Below are positions 45,513-56,920 of a stretch of DNA of 64,000 nt, in pieces. Every line of letters starts with the position of its first letter. Position 1 is the first letter of the stretch. A program made the translations under genes and the position numbers. The DNA lies in contig MU400616.1 in assembly GCA_022578965.1 (NCBI GenBank), forward strand, positions 62,001 through 126,000, given 5' to 3'. Source of the stretch: Xylaria sp. FL1777 (taxonomy: Eukaryota; Ascomycota; Sordariomycetes; Xylariales; Xylariaceae). Under the pieces are notes generated by a model. That model saw only the letters and a program-made list of their open reading frames with translations. It was not told the DNA's origin and ran no database searches.

Positions 45513-48500
45513 CTAATGCGCACCATTTCGTCCATTTGTGATTTCTGTTGACTTTGCCCATAGCTTCTTGACAAGCAACACTTTCGGGGGGTTTCCTGTT
45601 GATTGGGCCTCTGTGGCGTCATCGTATTGTTGGTCAACCGCTTGCTCAGCAAGCTTCTGTGTTTCCTTTGTCCATTCCTCCAACCGATGCTGTTCAATAT
45701 GCTTACGAAGATTTGAATCTTCCCATCGCATAGCTTCCAGCATTTTCTCTCGATAACCCTTCTCCATGTTTGTAAACCGCCGGTCCAGGATATGTGTGTA
45801 GACACCGACGGATTGTGAGGGAGCTAATCTCCGATGCGCGATCTTGGCACTGCGGCTGTTTTCTACTTTTGCGTTAGTTTCAAGAATTTGGCGTGTACCA
45901 CGGGGGGACTCACGATTCGCATATAGGGTACAGTATAGTTGGAAGAGGTCTGTTTGGCCAAGTACATCCATAGTTTCCTCATCGTCCTTCATCGAGGTAT
46001 TGTTGATCATTGTCCAATCTTCACGCAGAAAACATCGTCTCCAAATAAGTCGTTCGGCTTGGTAACGCTCATCCCCGTGGAGACCATTACTAGCCACTTG
46101 AATGGCAAGGAAAAATTGATCGGCAATGTTCTCTTTAGTCTCTGCAGGTAACGTCACCATAGTCAAGAGGTCGATGAGAGTCAGTGGATCAAGAGCTTCG
46201 TGCTTGAGTAGTCGTTTCATCGCATCTTCAAAAAGCTGAGTAAGTATCTTATACTTCTTAGGATATTGTAAAGCGAAAGCTGTTTGAACAAGACCCGGCT
46301 CGGCGGCCTCGTCAAGGGCCAGTTTGATCACTGGGCGAATCTGGGTGTCATAGAATTCGTTTTGGATACCAATGACAGCGAGCTCTTTGTCGATAGCATC
46401 AACCCGTGCATCATCTGTAGTTCCGTTGATACTGACATCCTGGATGGTCATCGATGCTTTACTAGCAGGGCGTGAGCACTCAGCCATTCGGGCCAGCTTA
46501 CCAAGACTAAGTTCAATTTTCTTGTTCCATACTTGTTGTTCCCGAGCTAGACCCAAATCAAGAAGCGTGTCGGCCGCGTGGTCGATGTCTTCCTCGCCGA
46601 CGATATCATTGATCCAGGATATCTTGGCAAGCTCTGGCCTTGTTCGCAGAAACATGGTCTTGTACCTTTTATCACCCTCATACTCGAGAAGCGCGTCAAC
46701 ACCATAGGTAGCGAAAAGATAATCGTAGAATGGGAATGCGAAATCCTCGCCATAAACTTCGAAGCACTCCCGAATTTTTTCTTCCTTCTCTGCCATCCTT
46801 GATTCAATCTTTTCAATCTGGCTGGCCGTAGTATCAGAAACAGAGAGTTCATCGCGAAGTACATCGATTTCGCGGGTGAGCACCTCAGCCAAGGCAGGTA
46901 AAGACCTATGGGTCTCAGCAAGTTTGATGGCTGCCTCCCAATTATCGGATTGAGAGAGCGAAACGACCTTGGCATGGCGGTCTTCATTGTAGACTTCTTC
47001 GAATTTTTGACCTTCTGCAATTAACTTAGGATCTCCGCTGGCAAGGTTCCATCTAGTTAACTCTTGAAGTACAGAGAGATAAATCTCGGTCATGTCGGGT
47101 AATATTTCCCGCATTTTTGTAATCTGACTTCTCTGTTCTTCGGCGAGGGACTCGGGCTCTTGTTTGATCCATTCAGTGACCAGTTCGACCTGACGCTTCA
47201 CGTTGTTGGCTATAAATTTGTTTGCAGTCCATGGTGTAGGTAATCCCGAATAATTGCCTTCAAGTATCCCGTGGTTGAGTTTTTCCCCCTTCAGTCCATA
47301 AAGTTCGAGATGAGTCTGTCTGAAGGTAAAGGCGTCACGAATAGTGTTATTGTAGATATCCGAAGCCTCATATGTCAATCGCGCCAGAGCGACCCGATCC
47401 AACTTGGCTTTGGAGTTGTGTTTGATAACTTGATAGGCCCAGGCAATAAAGAATTCCATCCGGTGAATATCATGTATAAACCAATGCCTGAGCTCGTCCG
47501 TCTCCCCTTTTGCGCGGTCAGGCTTCGATTTCTCTTCGGAGCGGATATATTCCACAATTTCTGCCACAATAGTCTTCTTTGAAGTAGCAGGGCGCATGTG
47601 CAGAAATTCCTCATGCTTGCGCCAGAGTGTGCTGGCAACATGCATCTTCTCGGCATTCCACATGAGCTGCCACTTGGTACTGCGGTCCAAGTTGACACCG
47701 ATGCTTTTAATATGCGCCATTATCTTGTCCAAGAACCGGACACGATCCTTGATATTGTCGTCCAGTCGTGCCGCTAATGATGAAAGGTGTGGACCAATTG
47801 AAGCAAGAATGTCTTCGCTCAGCGCCAAAGCAGCCTCTCCATACTCCTTGTCGCTAAAGCGGATGCTGTGCTGTATGTCAAATACAAGAGGGTTATCTTC
47901 TTTTATTCCGAAAAATACTGCCTGTTCTAACTTGACTTTCGCGGTGAGCTTAGGAGGTGTCACGCTCGCAAAGCGCTGGCAATCAGAAATGGCAACGCGC
48001 ATAGTGCCGGCTCCTCGGACGAGCAACACAGCTGTTGGATTTTTCGTCTTGATCCGAACAGGTCGTACCTCATTATCCTCAAGGTCATAGATTTGGGGCT
48101 CTTCCGAGCCAGATCCCATAACCTCCAGGGTCGGATCACGACGTAAGTCAACCACATCCTCGAAAGCTGCCGGTAGAACATGATTATCTTCCATAATCTG
48201 TGAGTCGGGAGATTCGGGAGGTTGGGCAATGGAAGCCACTACAGTAGCATGGTCGAAAACGAGGAATGCAATCACAGCGGGCTTCGGTAGATATAGTCGC
48301 GGCCTCGTGAGAGCATGCGGGTCTGGTGGAGAGGTAAAACTTGATATTGATCGAACCATACCGATGTCTATTGGATACTCTTGTGGCAGTCCGTTTTGTA
48401 TCACCATCTCAACTAGACTATACCGGCATAGGTGCTTATCGTCAAGCGATGTCAATAGTAATAAGTGTTGCCGGTCGTCGGATGGTGGTAGCTGACGCAA

Positions 48501-49849
48501 CTTGCTCATGTCGGTATACTTGGAGGATATGCCCTTTGGTACAAAGCAGAAATCAACTATCTTGAAGGAGTCGGAAGTCAGCGCATTACTCGCTTCACCT
48601 GTGTGTCGAATCGCTTGAAAGATAGCACTTCGAACATCTAATTCGGCGAGCAGATCATGATGTCCTCCACGGTGTATCCTCCAAGAGTTTATTCGACCTT
48701 TCGACGTCGCGGCTACCACAGTGCACTCGCCCTGCTTGGAAGAGTGATCAGCTCGCACGGCTGCTATATCACTCTGAAGAGCTGAGTGAGAAAGAACATT
48801 TCGTATGCTCCCTAGAAACCCGCCGTTGGAGGGACCAAGGCTCGTACGCAAAAACTGAACCGAAACCTTGGGTCGTCCTTGTGCATCTCGTACGCTTAGA
48901 TACGCAATCCTCCCACTACTAAATGCTAGGACAAAGCCCGCAGCTGCTTCCACGTTGATTAACTGGATAACACGCTCGCCAGAAAACATTCCAGATATGG
49001 AATCCTCAACACCGGTTCGTTGTTGTCGCATAAAATCAAGGGTTGTGGCGCTCGAGATCGACTCCCAGTAAGTGATCTTACCACTCGTGGGCATTACAAC
49101 AACAAGACCAGGCTCAGAACAAGATGCAGATGGAGAAACAAGTAGCCCAAGCGGGAGAGGGTCTGTCGAGTGTTTTGCCGGATACGGGAGTGTGAACGTG
49201 AACGATTCGGGCGACAACGAGGCCGAGGCATAGGGCCAGACAACGGCATGTGTATGAGTAAGGCTTAGAGCACAGCCAATCGAGGTATCCACGAAGCCAT
49301 GCTGGCGACCTAGAGAATAATTCAGCAATGTGAGTTTTGGTATATTGATGAGTCACATACTAGTGGTGTCGAGTTTTATTCGTTCAGGGAGAGCCGGAAG
49401 TTTTCGAACTTCGAATGCAGTGTTTGTAGACTGTGTACGAGAGTTGTTAGAGTCTTTGTGAAAGCTCAGCAGCAGAGAATCGGACACATGACGCGATGAC
49501 TTACCAGCAGCGTAGTGCCATCGCCTTTGTGCAACCGATCTCCCGGCCTGCTCTTTTTGGAGCGCACGCTCAGATCTTGTCTCGGCGCAGCGACAGGCCG
49601 CTCTATCCCATCTTGTTTAACCCCGACTATGGAAGGCTGTGCAGACTTGACCTCGTAGGTCTCGGGAGCAGCAATGGGCTCTACGAAGGTTTGATCGGTG
49701 ACTTGCGGACGGTCGGATCTGAGTCGCTTGGACTTGGGCAACGGAAGAGAGTTATCGGAGCTCAAAGGACGCTGGCGTCGGCGGCTGCGGGTGGTCACCG
49801 AGGTGGGAGCACCGTGTTGGGTGCCGCTGGTAGGCGCCGGAGCAAACAT
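45513..49849 (-). CDS. NUP133: Nucleoporin Nup133 homologue
   Basis: Scaffold component of the Y-shaped (Nup84/Nup107) complex of the nuclear pore. Exons: 49849-49505, 49430-49361, 49309-45513 (introns 74 and 51 nt), 1403 aa. The first 115 residues are basic and disordered, with a putative nuclear-targeting cluster (RSRRRQRP, PKSKRLRSDR). From about residue 130 comes the N-terminal seven-bladed beta-propeller (ALSLTHTHAVVWPY, KITYWESIS, RINSWRIHRGG). From about 650 to the end lies the all-alpha Nup133/Nup155-like stack, including TLWRKHEEFLHMRPATSK and the C-terminal Nup107-binding helices around WEDSNLRKHIEQHRLEEW. The size fits fungal Nup133/Nup132. It shares a 1.1-kb divergent promoter with the Afg1-like ATPase gene. 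The name rests on overall sequence character and length. Confidence 0.9.
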
Positions 49850-50942
49850 GATGAACGCACTATGAGAGTTGGCGAGGCGTAGGCGTAGGCGTTGGCGTTG
49901 GCGATGACGATGACGTGGTGGATGTGTTGGCGACGGAGATGAAGGGATAGGTAGGCAGGAGTCGACGCAAGCGGGCGCGTGATGGATGGACAGGAATCAG
50001 TACGCCGTGATTAGTGTATTATCGATACATCGAGGTGTCTGGGCAATGTCGAATGGATCATGGGATCACGGGCTCTTGGCGAGAATCGCAAAACTCCAAG
50101 ACAGCTGCTGTGCTCTCAACACGGGCGGCGGCCAGGAAGACAGAAGGGAAAAAACAGAACACAGGGAGACAGGAAAAGGATGAAGGACGAAAGCAGATGT
50201 GGATGTGGATGTGGATGCGATGATGGAACAACGCAACATTGACCAAGGGAAGAATTGGGAAGAATGACGAGGCCATCCAACTGGCTGCTATTGATTGGGT
50301 CTTGTTGACTGCATGGGAAAAAAATACAACACACAACCTCTGGAAGCGGCTTAGTACGGTTAGTGATGTTTTGCTCCAAAATTGAAGGCTACCTAAGGCT
50401 GATGAGGGCGTGCACAGGCCACCGGGGAACCCTTGCCAAGAAGCCAAGAGAGCGCTGTAGAGCTGTAGAGAATCAGCGCCAATGCAAGGGATTCACGTTT
50501 TCGGAATAGTCCAATGAGAGTTTACCTTCTATTTATCCATTGGTTATTGGATCGGCCACAGTGTGGTGTAAACCGTACGGTACATTGAACTACATAGGTA
50601 GGCACCTACCTACACGCTCCTAAGTGGTATAGTACAGGTACTTGAGGTACACATGTAGACACCTATCATCGTCATCGCCGTCAAGGTTCTTAGCATCTTC
50701 TTATCAGGACTTAATGTTATAACGCCGCTCGACATACCTGTATACACCACAAGTTGGGCACTTACACCGGCGGTTAGTTGCCCTGCGCACTGCTCCTCTA
50801 CAAGGCCCATGAGACAGACCTCTGAGAGAATCTGTAACTCTATTGGCGAATGAAACAAAATGGGTTGACCAATTTGGGTAATTAGCATTTTTTGGGGTAT
50901 GTACGACTTGCAAATGATAACCAATTCATACCATCTACGGCG
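49850..50942. other. Divergent promoter region (Nup133 / Afg1)
   Basis: Contains two short tandem repeats: GGCGTA/GGCGTT/GATGAC units at about 49873-49915 and GATGTG hexamers at 50196-50219. A TAGGTAGGCACCTACCTA palindrome-like motif lies near 50595-50612. No coding frame is supported. Confidence 0.55.
50196..50219. repeat. GATGTG hexamer microsatellite
   Basis: About four tandem copies of GATGTG (last unit GATGCG) in the shared Nup133/Afg1 promoter region. Confidence 0.8.
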
Positions 50943-52934
50943 ATGAGGGGCATACAGTGCAATATAAGGCGACAGATCAGTTCGGTCACAATCACAGATC
51001 CTCTTGTGAAATATCAATCATTACTTGCGACTGGGTACTGCTGTCCAGACCCAGCACAGCATCGACTGGCGATACACCTCCAGAAAGTTTACCGTCGGCT
51101 GAAAGATTATAGCCCTTCAATCGAATATCGCACAAGACTGAGGGCAATTACAAAAGCTCTAAGTGAGCAGAAACGAGACGATCAATATCAATCGTTGGCG
51201 GCTGAGAGTCACCCAATACGGCGAAACCCCCTCTTTGCGCGCTTTTTCGCTCGAGCGCAAGGTAGAGATGTCCTTGCATTAACAAGAGTTCTAACTGGGC
51301 ATGAGGAGGCCATCCATATCGATTCGCCGCAGGGGCTTTTTCTGTCTGGCGAGGTAGGCACAGGGAAGTCGATGTTACTCGATCTCCTGGCCGAAGGTCT
51401 GCCTACAAGCCGTAAGCGAAGATGGCATTTTAATACCTTTATGTTGTATACACTGTCTCAACTAGAGAATCATAGGAAAATGCATTCTGAACTTGGGGAT
51501 GAAGGGCAACAGCACTCGTTGCTTTGGATGGCAAAGGAAATGATTGAGAAATCCCCTATTCTGTTTTTGGATGAGTTCCAGCTACCAGACAAAGCAGCAA
51601 GCAAGATACTCAGTAACCTTTTCACTGCTTTTTTCCAACTAGGTGGGGTTCTCATCGCTTCGTCTAACCGTATGCCCGAAGAACTCGAAAAGGCAGCGGG
51701 TTATGAATACGTCGCGCCCACTACGGGTGGTCTGGTCGGCCGGGCTTTAGGCTTGGGTAGAACCCGTGGTAAGGGTGATTTGTTCGGCTCTTCAAGCGAC
51801 TTTGCAGCATTCCTGGAGGTTTTGAAAGCGCGATGTGAATTATGGCAGATGGATGGGGCTACAGATTGGAGGCGAAGAGACCCTGACCTTTTTCCTAGCG
51901 ATGTCCGTACGAATCTCATGGACAACTCTTCCTCTGTAAATCAAACAGTGGCATATCCAGAGATGTCACTTCTAGGAAGCGTTGACGAGCGTTCTGAAGC
52001 TGTAACGCGGCCTAAGGAATATTATTTTCTCAGCTCAGATCATGACACATTGTGGAATGAGGCGTTAAACAGGTACTGTGGCACGTCTGCTGACGACAAC
52101 ACAACCTGGAAAGCCACAACCGTGATAGTCTACGGACGGACTGTCACTATACCACGCCAGTGCAATGGAGTTGTAATCTGGGATTTCCAAGACCTTGTGT
52201 CTTCCTTCGGACCAGCAGATTACATCACAATGGCTAGCACATACCATACATTTATCATTGACAACATACCAGTCCTAGTGCTTTTGAAGAAAAACGAAGC
52301 CAGAAGGCTTATCACATTATTAGACGCCCTCTACGAGGCCCGATGCAAATTAGTGGTCAGAGCCGCCATTGGCCCAGACGACCTCTTCTTCCCAGACGCT
52401 CAACCCACCACGACATCAACATCTCAAAGCTTAAGCTCCCCGGCTTCTCATATAAGCCGCGAGCAAGTAGATGCAGACGCAATTCACTCCGAGACAATAG
52501 CCGAGGCTTACCAGGACCAAATGTCACCCTTCAGACCTAACATCTCCTCATATACAGACTCGAAGAATACCGACTACGACCCAGATCAAGACTCTGACTT
52601 CGGCGTGGATCCTAAGAAATCTAAGGTCGATTTTAGCAACACCGGCGCATTCACAGGCGAGGACGAGCGCTTCGCTTATAAACGTGCGGCAAGCCGCCTG
52701 TGGGAGCTATGCGGCGAGAGGTGGCATTCACGCCAGGGCGATTGGTGGCGGCCATTGCCGATAGAAGCGCGGCATTGGGAGGGCGGGCCAGCAGCGGAAC
52801 CTCGGCCATGGTCGCCGGATGAGAAAATCTGTAGTGACGCAGCGATGGGGTCCTCTGTCGAGCTTGACGAGCCTGCCGGTCTGCAGAGACTCAGGGTCGA
52901 GCATCTTAGAAAAACCACAGACCATGACAAGTAG
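50943..52934 (+). CDS. AFG1: AFG1/LACE1-like mitochondrial AAA-type ATPase
   Basis: P-loop ATPase of the Afg1 (LACE1/ZapE) family, a mitochondrial inner-membrane-associated factor for protein quality control. Single exon, 663 aa from ATG 50943. Residues 1-15 (MRGIQCNIRRQISSV) are basic and Ser-containing, a short mitochondrial presequence. The family start TDPLVKYQSLLATG and DPAQHRLAIHLQKVYRRL follow. Walker A is GEVGTGKS (136-143) and Walker B ILFLDEFQ (206-213), then the LGGVLIASSNRMPEELE sensor region. After about residue 430 is the family's C-terminal domain (FQDLVSSFGPADY), with a long acidic, Ser-rich insert before the final FAYKRAASRLWELCG segment. The frame extends upstream without ATG, so this start is the only ATG option unless an upstream exon exists. 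Confidence 0.92.
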   Translation: MRGIQCNIRRQISSVTITDPLVKYQSLLATGYCCPDPAQHRLAIHLQKVYRRLKDYSPSIEYRTRLRAITKALSEQKRDDQYQSLAAESHPIRRNPLFARFFARAQGRDVLALTRVLTGHEEAIHIDSPQGLFLSGEVGTGKSMLLDLLAEGLPTSRKRRWHFNTFMLYTLSQLENHRKMHSELGDEGQQHSLLWMAKEMIEKSPILFLDEFQLPDKAASKILSNLFTAFFQLGGVLIASSNRMPEELEKAAGYEYVAPTTGGLVGRALGLGRTRGKGDLFGSSSDFAAFLEVLKARCELWQMDGATDWRRRDPDLFPSDVRTNLMDNSSSVNQTVAYPEMSLLGSVDERSEAVTRPKEYYFLSSDHDTLWNEALNRYCGTSADDNTTWKATTVIVYGRTVTIPRQCNGVVIWDFQDLVSSFGPADYITMASTYHTFIIDNIPVLVLLKKNEARRLITLLDALYEARCKLVVRAAIGPDDLFFPDAQPTTTSTSQSLSSPASHISREQVDADAIHSETIAEAYQDQMSPFRPNISSYTDSKNTDYDPDQDSDFGVDPKKSKVDFSNTGAFTGEDERFAYKRAASRLWELCGERWHSRQGDWWRPLPIEARHWEGGPAAEPRPWSPDEKICSDAAMGSSVELDEPAGLQRLRVEHLRKTTDHDK

Positions 52935-53232
52935 TCTAGAGTAACGAATTCTAGTATTCGATGCCGGTCTTTGGATATAGATCGAATAGCGTATAAAATA
53001 AGCATCTAGACAAGCGAGTATAGATATCTCGTGCATCCCATCATTTATTTCCATCTGACGCCAAAACACCATGCTCAATGCCCGTGAACGCCGTTCAGTG
53101 GGAAGGTAATCCTGTCCACTAGTCAAATCCCAAGTCCAGTAAGACGACTCCCCTTATCATGCCGACTTGTTCTTTTCTCTTCTCTCTTTCTATCCTCTCA
53201 GGAGGCTCTCACACTTTCCTTTCTCCGCCAAG

Positions 53233-54051
53233 TTACAGAGCCGCAACGCCAGGCGCCCACACCTCGCCGATGCGCCTCATCTCGTCTCCGAACTTGCGGC
53301 TCGTGATCCTCTTGGCGCCCGCCAGCACGGTGGTCTCGTCGGGGTCGTAGAAGGGGTTCTGTAGCAGGCGCACGTAAGCGGTCTGGACGGCGCGGAAGAC
53401 AGGTTTCAGCTCGTTGTCCCTGAGTCCCACGCCCCCGATTCCTCCTCCGCCAGAGCCGCGGCCCGCGGCGGCGGCCGTCGCGGGATTCTTCGCCAGCCGG
53501 CCTCGCATGTCCACCACGGCGACGAACTTGACGCCCGTGTTCGTCTCGAAGCCGTACGCGGCCAGGCGGTCGTCGATGGCGTGGAGCAGGCCGAAGTCTC
53601 CCGATAGCAGCATGCTCCCTCCTCCTCCGCCCCCGCCGCCGGCGCCGCCGGGATTCGCCAGGTGCCTCAAGCGTGCCTCAAACACGTCGAGGGTTCCGGA
53701 CAGCAAGAGGGAGAATTGCAGGGGGGTGCGCACGGGGGCGTATGTCTGGGTTGCGGTATCGTAGGACGGGAAGATGGTTATGTGAAGGGGGTTGTTCTGC
53801 ATAGCATCATAATCAGCATCTCATTAATTCCATCGTGTTTATTTATTTCATTCACGCGGCACTATATTAGGGGGGTTATTTCGATCACATAGTAATAAAG
53901 GTTGTTAGGCGAGAGTAGTAGTAGGGAAATATGAGGGACGTATGTGTTTGCGTCCATTGTACGGAAGGATGATGTTAAAGAAGGCCGACGATGAACTTAC
54001 ATTGCGCCCTATGACGCCTAAGCAAACTATTGAAGGTATCATGTTCGCCAT
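53233..54051 (-). CDS. TRAPPC2L/Tca17-like sedlin-fold TRAPP subunit
   Basis: Small longin-fold subunit or assembly factor of the TRAPP tethering complex (ER-Golgi/Golgi traffic). Exons: 54051-54001 and 53796-53233, with a 204-nt intron (GTAAGT...GCAG), 204 aa. The short first exon encodes MANMIPSIVCLGVIGRN and joins to NNPLHITIFPS, exactly the family's VIGKxNNPLHI motif; the second exon alone would lack this first strand. Later motifs are LLHAIDDRLAAYGF, TGVKFVAVVDM and the helix AYVRLLQNPFYDP. Two insertions are unusual: a poly-Gly loop (GGAGGGGGGGG) around residue 72 and an Ala/Gly-rich loop (TAAAAGRGSGGGGIGG) around 130, both from GC-rich triplet runs. An in-frame ATG at 54042 is an alternative start. 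Confidence 0.9.
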
Positions 54052-54735
54052 CGCTGTACGCAATTGTTGGGGTTATCGCGTTGGAGATAGGGTTTGGGGG
54101 CTCAACTTTTCAGATTCGTTTCTGAAAGTTGAAGCTTGGAGCTAGGTACCTACATATAGTATGGTTCCTGTGCCCCACCAGTCAATCAACATACCTAGGT
54201 AGTGTACACTACCGGTGATAGTAGTAGTGTTGGGTATGCGTGGAGAAAGGAGGACCAGTAGATTTATATACTTACTAAAGCTCAAATATAGGTCCCCGAA
54301 CCTGTTCCTGAACTAGTACAAATACATAGTTTTAAACGTGTTGATTACATGCATTTTGCTTCCTCGCTGCATGCTTGCAAACCCACCTTCGAGGTCACCC
54401 CGCGGCTTACACTGTTGGCGGGACGGGCAGAAAAGCACTAGTTAACCTGCATTGAAGAGGGATAGAATCCCTTTTAATAAAAGAATACTCCAAGACACAA
54501 GACTAAAAATCCAAGGGAGAGCTTTTGATGGAACTTGAATAAAATATTATATCCGGGCGGTGGTCTTCTATATGAGCACTGCCACCGCCAGTGCGTAGCC
54601 AGATGGTGCAACAACCGTTGAGCCTTGACGAACACCCAACACCGGACAGCCTCATATGCATAGAATCTATGGTTGCAAGGCGAATTAAAGCCGCGGCGTG
54701 GTCTGCTAGACTATGTTAAGATAGGCTAACAGCAC
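54052..54735. other. Intergenic, no gene seen
   Basis: Between the TRAPPC2L promoter side and the 3' end of the transacylase gene. Contains TACCTAGG-type motifs near 54145 and 54195. No supported coding frame. Confidence 0.5.
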
Positions 54736-56100
54736 CTATTCCTCTTCTTCGATCAAGGACTCGGTCTTCTCCAGTCCCCTCAGGACCTCGTCTATCTCGA
54801 CTGGGTCTGTAATCGCAAATACACCACCCCCTTTTACTGTGTCCACGCCACGCATGCCAACCTCTTTTCCCACGAGGTTTCTCCCAACTTTCCCAGGCCC
54901 TATGCCGATCCATCTCCGGACCTTCTGCTCCTGGTCGAGATATTTGATGCTATCCCACCACCTAACTGTCTCGAGACACTGTCGAGCCAGAAGTTCCTGA
55001 ACATCGGCAGCGCTCCCAAAAGGTCTCGCGGTGACATTGCTGACGCATTGCGTCGATCCAGGGAATGATATGATATCCTTATCCTCCCGACCCTTAACAC
55101 GGCTCTTGCTTGACACGAGGTCCCGCATGACATAGTACGCCGGCCACATGATGGGGCTATGGAAAGGGCTGTCGCTATTGAGCTGCACGGCCCGAGGATC
55201 ATGACCGAGAAACTGTCGCACATGTGCGACGAGCTCCTTAATCTTGTGCAGCGAGCCGCTGAGCACAATCTGGTTCTTGCTGTTTATATTCGCGATAAGG
55301 ACCTGATCGATTGGTTTTCGGGAGTCCGCACTCTCGCTGCGCGTACCCGCGCTCCGATATCCTACGAAGTCGTCGATGGCTTCGACTAGAGCAGAAAGGT
55401 ATTCGGGTTCGGTGACAACTGCCACCATGCCGTACTCGCCACCATATTTCTCACGGGCTTGTTGTGTTGCTTCTGCCATCACCTCAGCACGTCGACGCAC
55501 CATGTACAGCGCGTCCTGGAACTCCAGGACTCCCGCGGCCACCAATGCCGCAAATTCGCCTAGTGAATGGCCCAGTGATACATCTGCTCGCTCTACGACT
55601 TTGAATCCGTATTCGCGCTCCAGAATTCGGAGTATCAGGATGGACGTGGCCATGATGGCAGGTTGCGCGTTCGGCGTCGCGGTCAGAAGCCGATTCGTTC
55701 CATTTTGTATTACATCCGAGAGCTTGTAGCCCATGTAGGAGTCTATCTCATCGAGAATCGTAGAGGCAGTATGCGGAAATGCTTCGAGCCATGGCGTTAA
55801 CATGCCGACTTTCTGCACGCCTTGGCCTGTAGGTAAAGGGGGCAATGGTCAGCCGTGAGACAGAGCCAGCAGAAGCACGCAACGTGCACGTTGTTTACCT
55901 GGGAAGAAAATGGCCGTCCGCGGCCGCGGCCTGTTCACCGTGGAGCCATGTCGCCGATGGCCAGATCGGCGTTGTATCGGAAGGGGGGCGGCAGCGCTAA
56001 AGAGAGCAGCGGACGAGCGAAGAGACAGGGCCCGAACGCTGACCGAGGTAACAGCTGTTCGGGCGGGCCAGCAATAGAGCGGGGAGACAAGCGTACTCAT
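54736..56100 (-). CDS. MCT1: Mitochondrial malonyl-CoA:ACP transacylase
   Basis: FabD-type enzyme that loads malonyl groups on mitochondrial acyl carrier protein for type II fatty-acid (and lipoate precursor) synthesis. Exons: 56100-55899 and 55826-54736 (72-nt intron GTAAAC...CAG), 430 aa. The first 60 residues are Arg/Ser/Ala-rich without clusters of acids (RALSLRSSAALFSAAAPL), a mitochondrial presequence. The splice restores the start of the domain, AIFFPGQGVQKVGM. The nucleophile elbow is GHSLGEFAA with Ser155; the active-site His lies in SDSPFHSPIM; QPAIMATS and the Arg of VRRRAEVM are also conserved. The C-terminal GIGPGKVGRNLVGKE is the usual closing motif. It is a discrete enzyme, not a domain of a polyketide synthase. 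Confidence 0.93.
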
Positions 56101-56920
56101 TACCAGCTAGAAAGGAGCTGCGGGCAAAGACGGTTCGCGATCATCGAGGGTGGGATTGACTCTAGGCTGATGTACGATGTACGGTTGTAAGAGAGTCAAG
56201 TCTCGCCGTTCGTGCCGGTCTTATCCCATGGAAGGCGCCCTCCGCTGGACCTAGCCACTGTTTCTGTTCCTGGCGCTACATCTCGAAGGCCGGTGTTTCC
56301 CCAACATCCCCCACATCTGGCTATTAGAGTTACCTATCTAGGTGGTACCTATGTACTCTCTACGCAGTAAGTACCTACCCATGGACGGACCCCCAGGCTT
56401 TAACTAACCCTTCTGCACCGGAATCATAACCCGAGCCTTCCCGCTCGTTTGTTTGTTTGTCTGTTGTTATGCGATTTGAAAACACTCTACTCGTTGAAAG
56501 ATGAATACGTACGCATATGCATAGTATAACATCTTAATCTACTGTAGGTCTGCATACCTTGCCAGGGTACATGCGCCTAGGCCCTGACCTGGACTTAGGA
56601 TGACAGCTGCATTACATGTAGACATGCTAGTAGGGCTTTTATTTTATACATGTATACTACTGTAGGTCCTGTTGTGGTAGGTACCTATCTTAGGTTTGTA
56701 TTGTCGCCATGTAAAGGTTCCAGGGTGAATAGCCAAACCATGCCCCCAATTCACCACCTAACAGCTACATATGGACCTATCTTGCGCTTTAGTAGATAAG
56801 ATCTGACAATTAACATCTTGAATCTATACCGTCACCCCCCCCCGGAATGCTCACTTGGACGCACTGTCAACATGCCTCAAGCAAAAAAGAAACGAGGGCT
56901 TCCGACCCATTATCTCAGCG
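56101..56920. other. Intergenic, motif-rich
   Basis: About 820 bases upstream of the transacylase and downstream of AP-3 mu. Contains TACCTATCTAGGTGG, GTACCTATG and GTAGGTACCTATC type motifs and a C11 run at 56836-56846. No gene seen. Confidence 0.5.
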
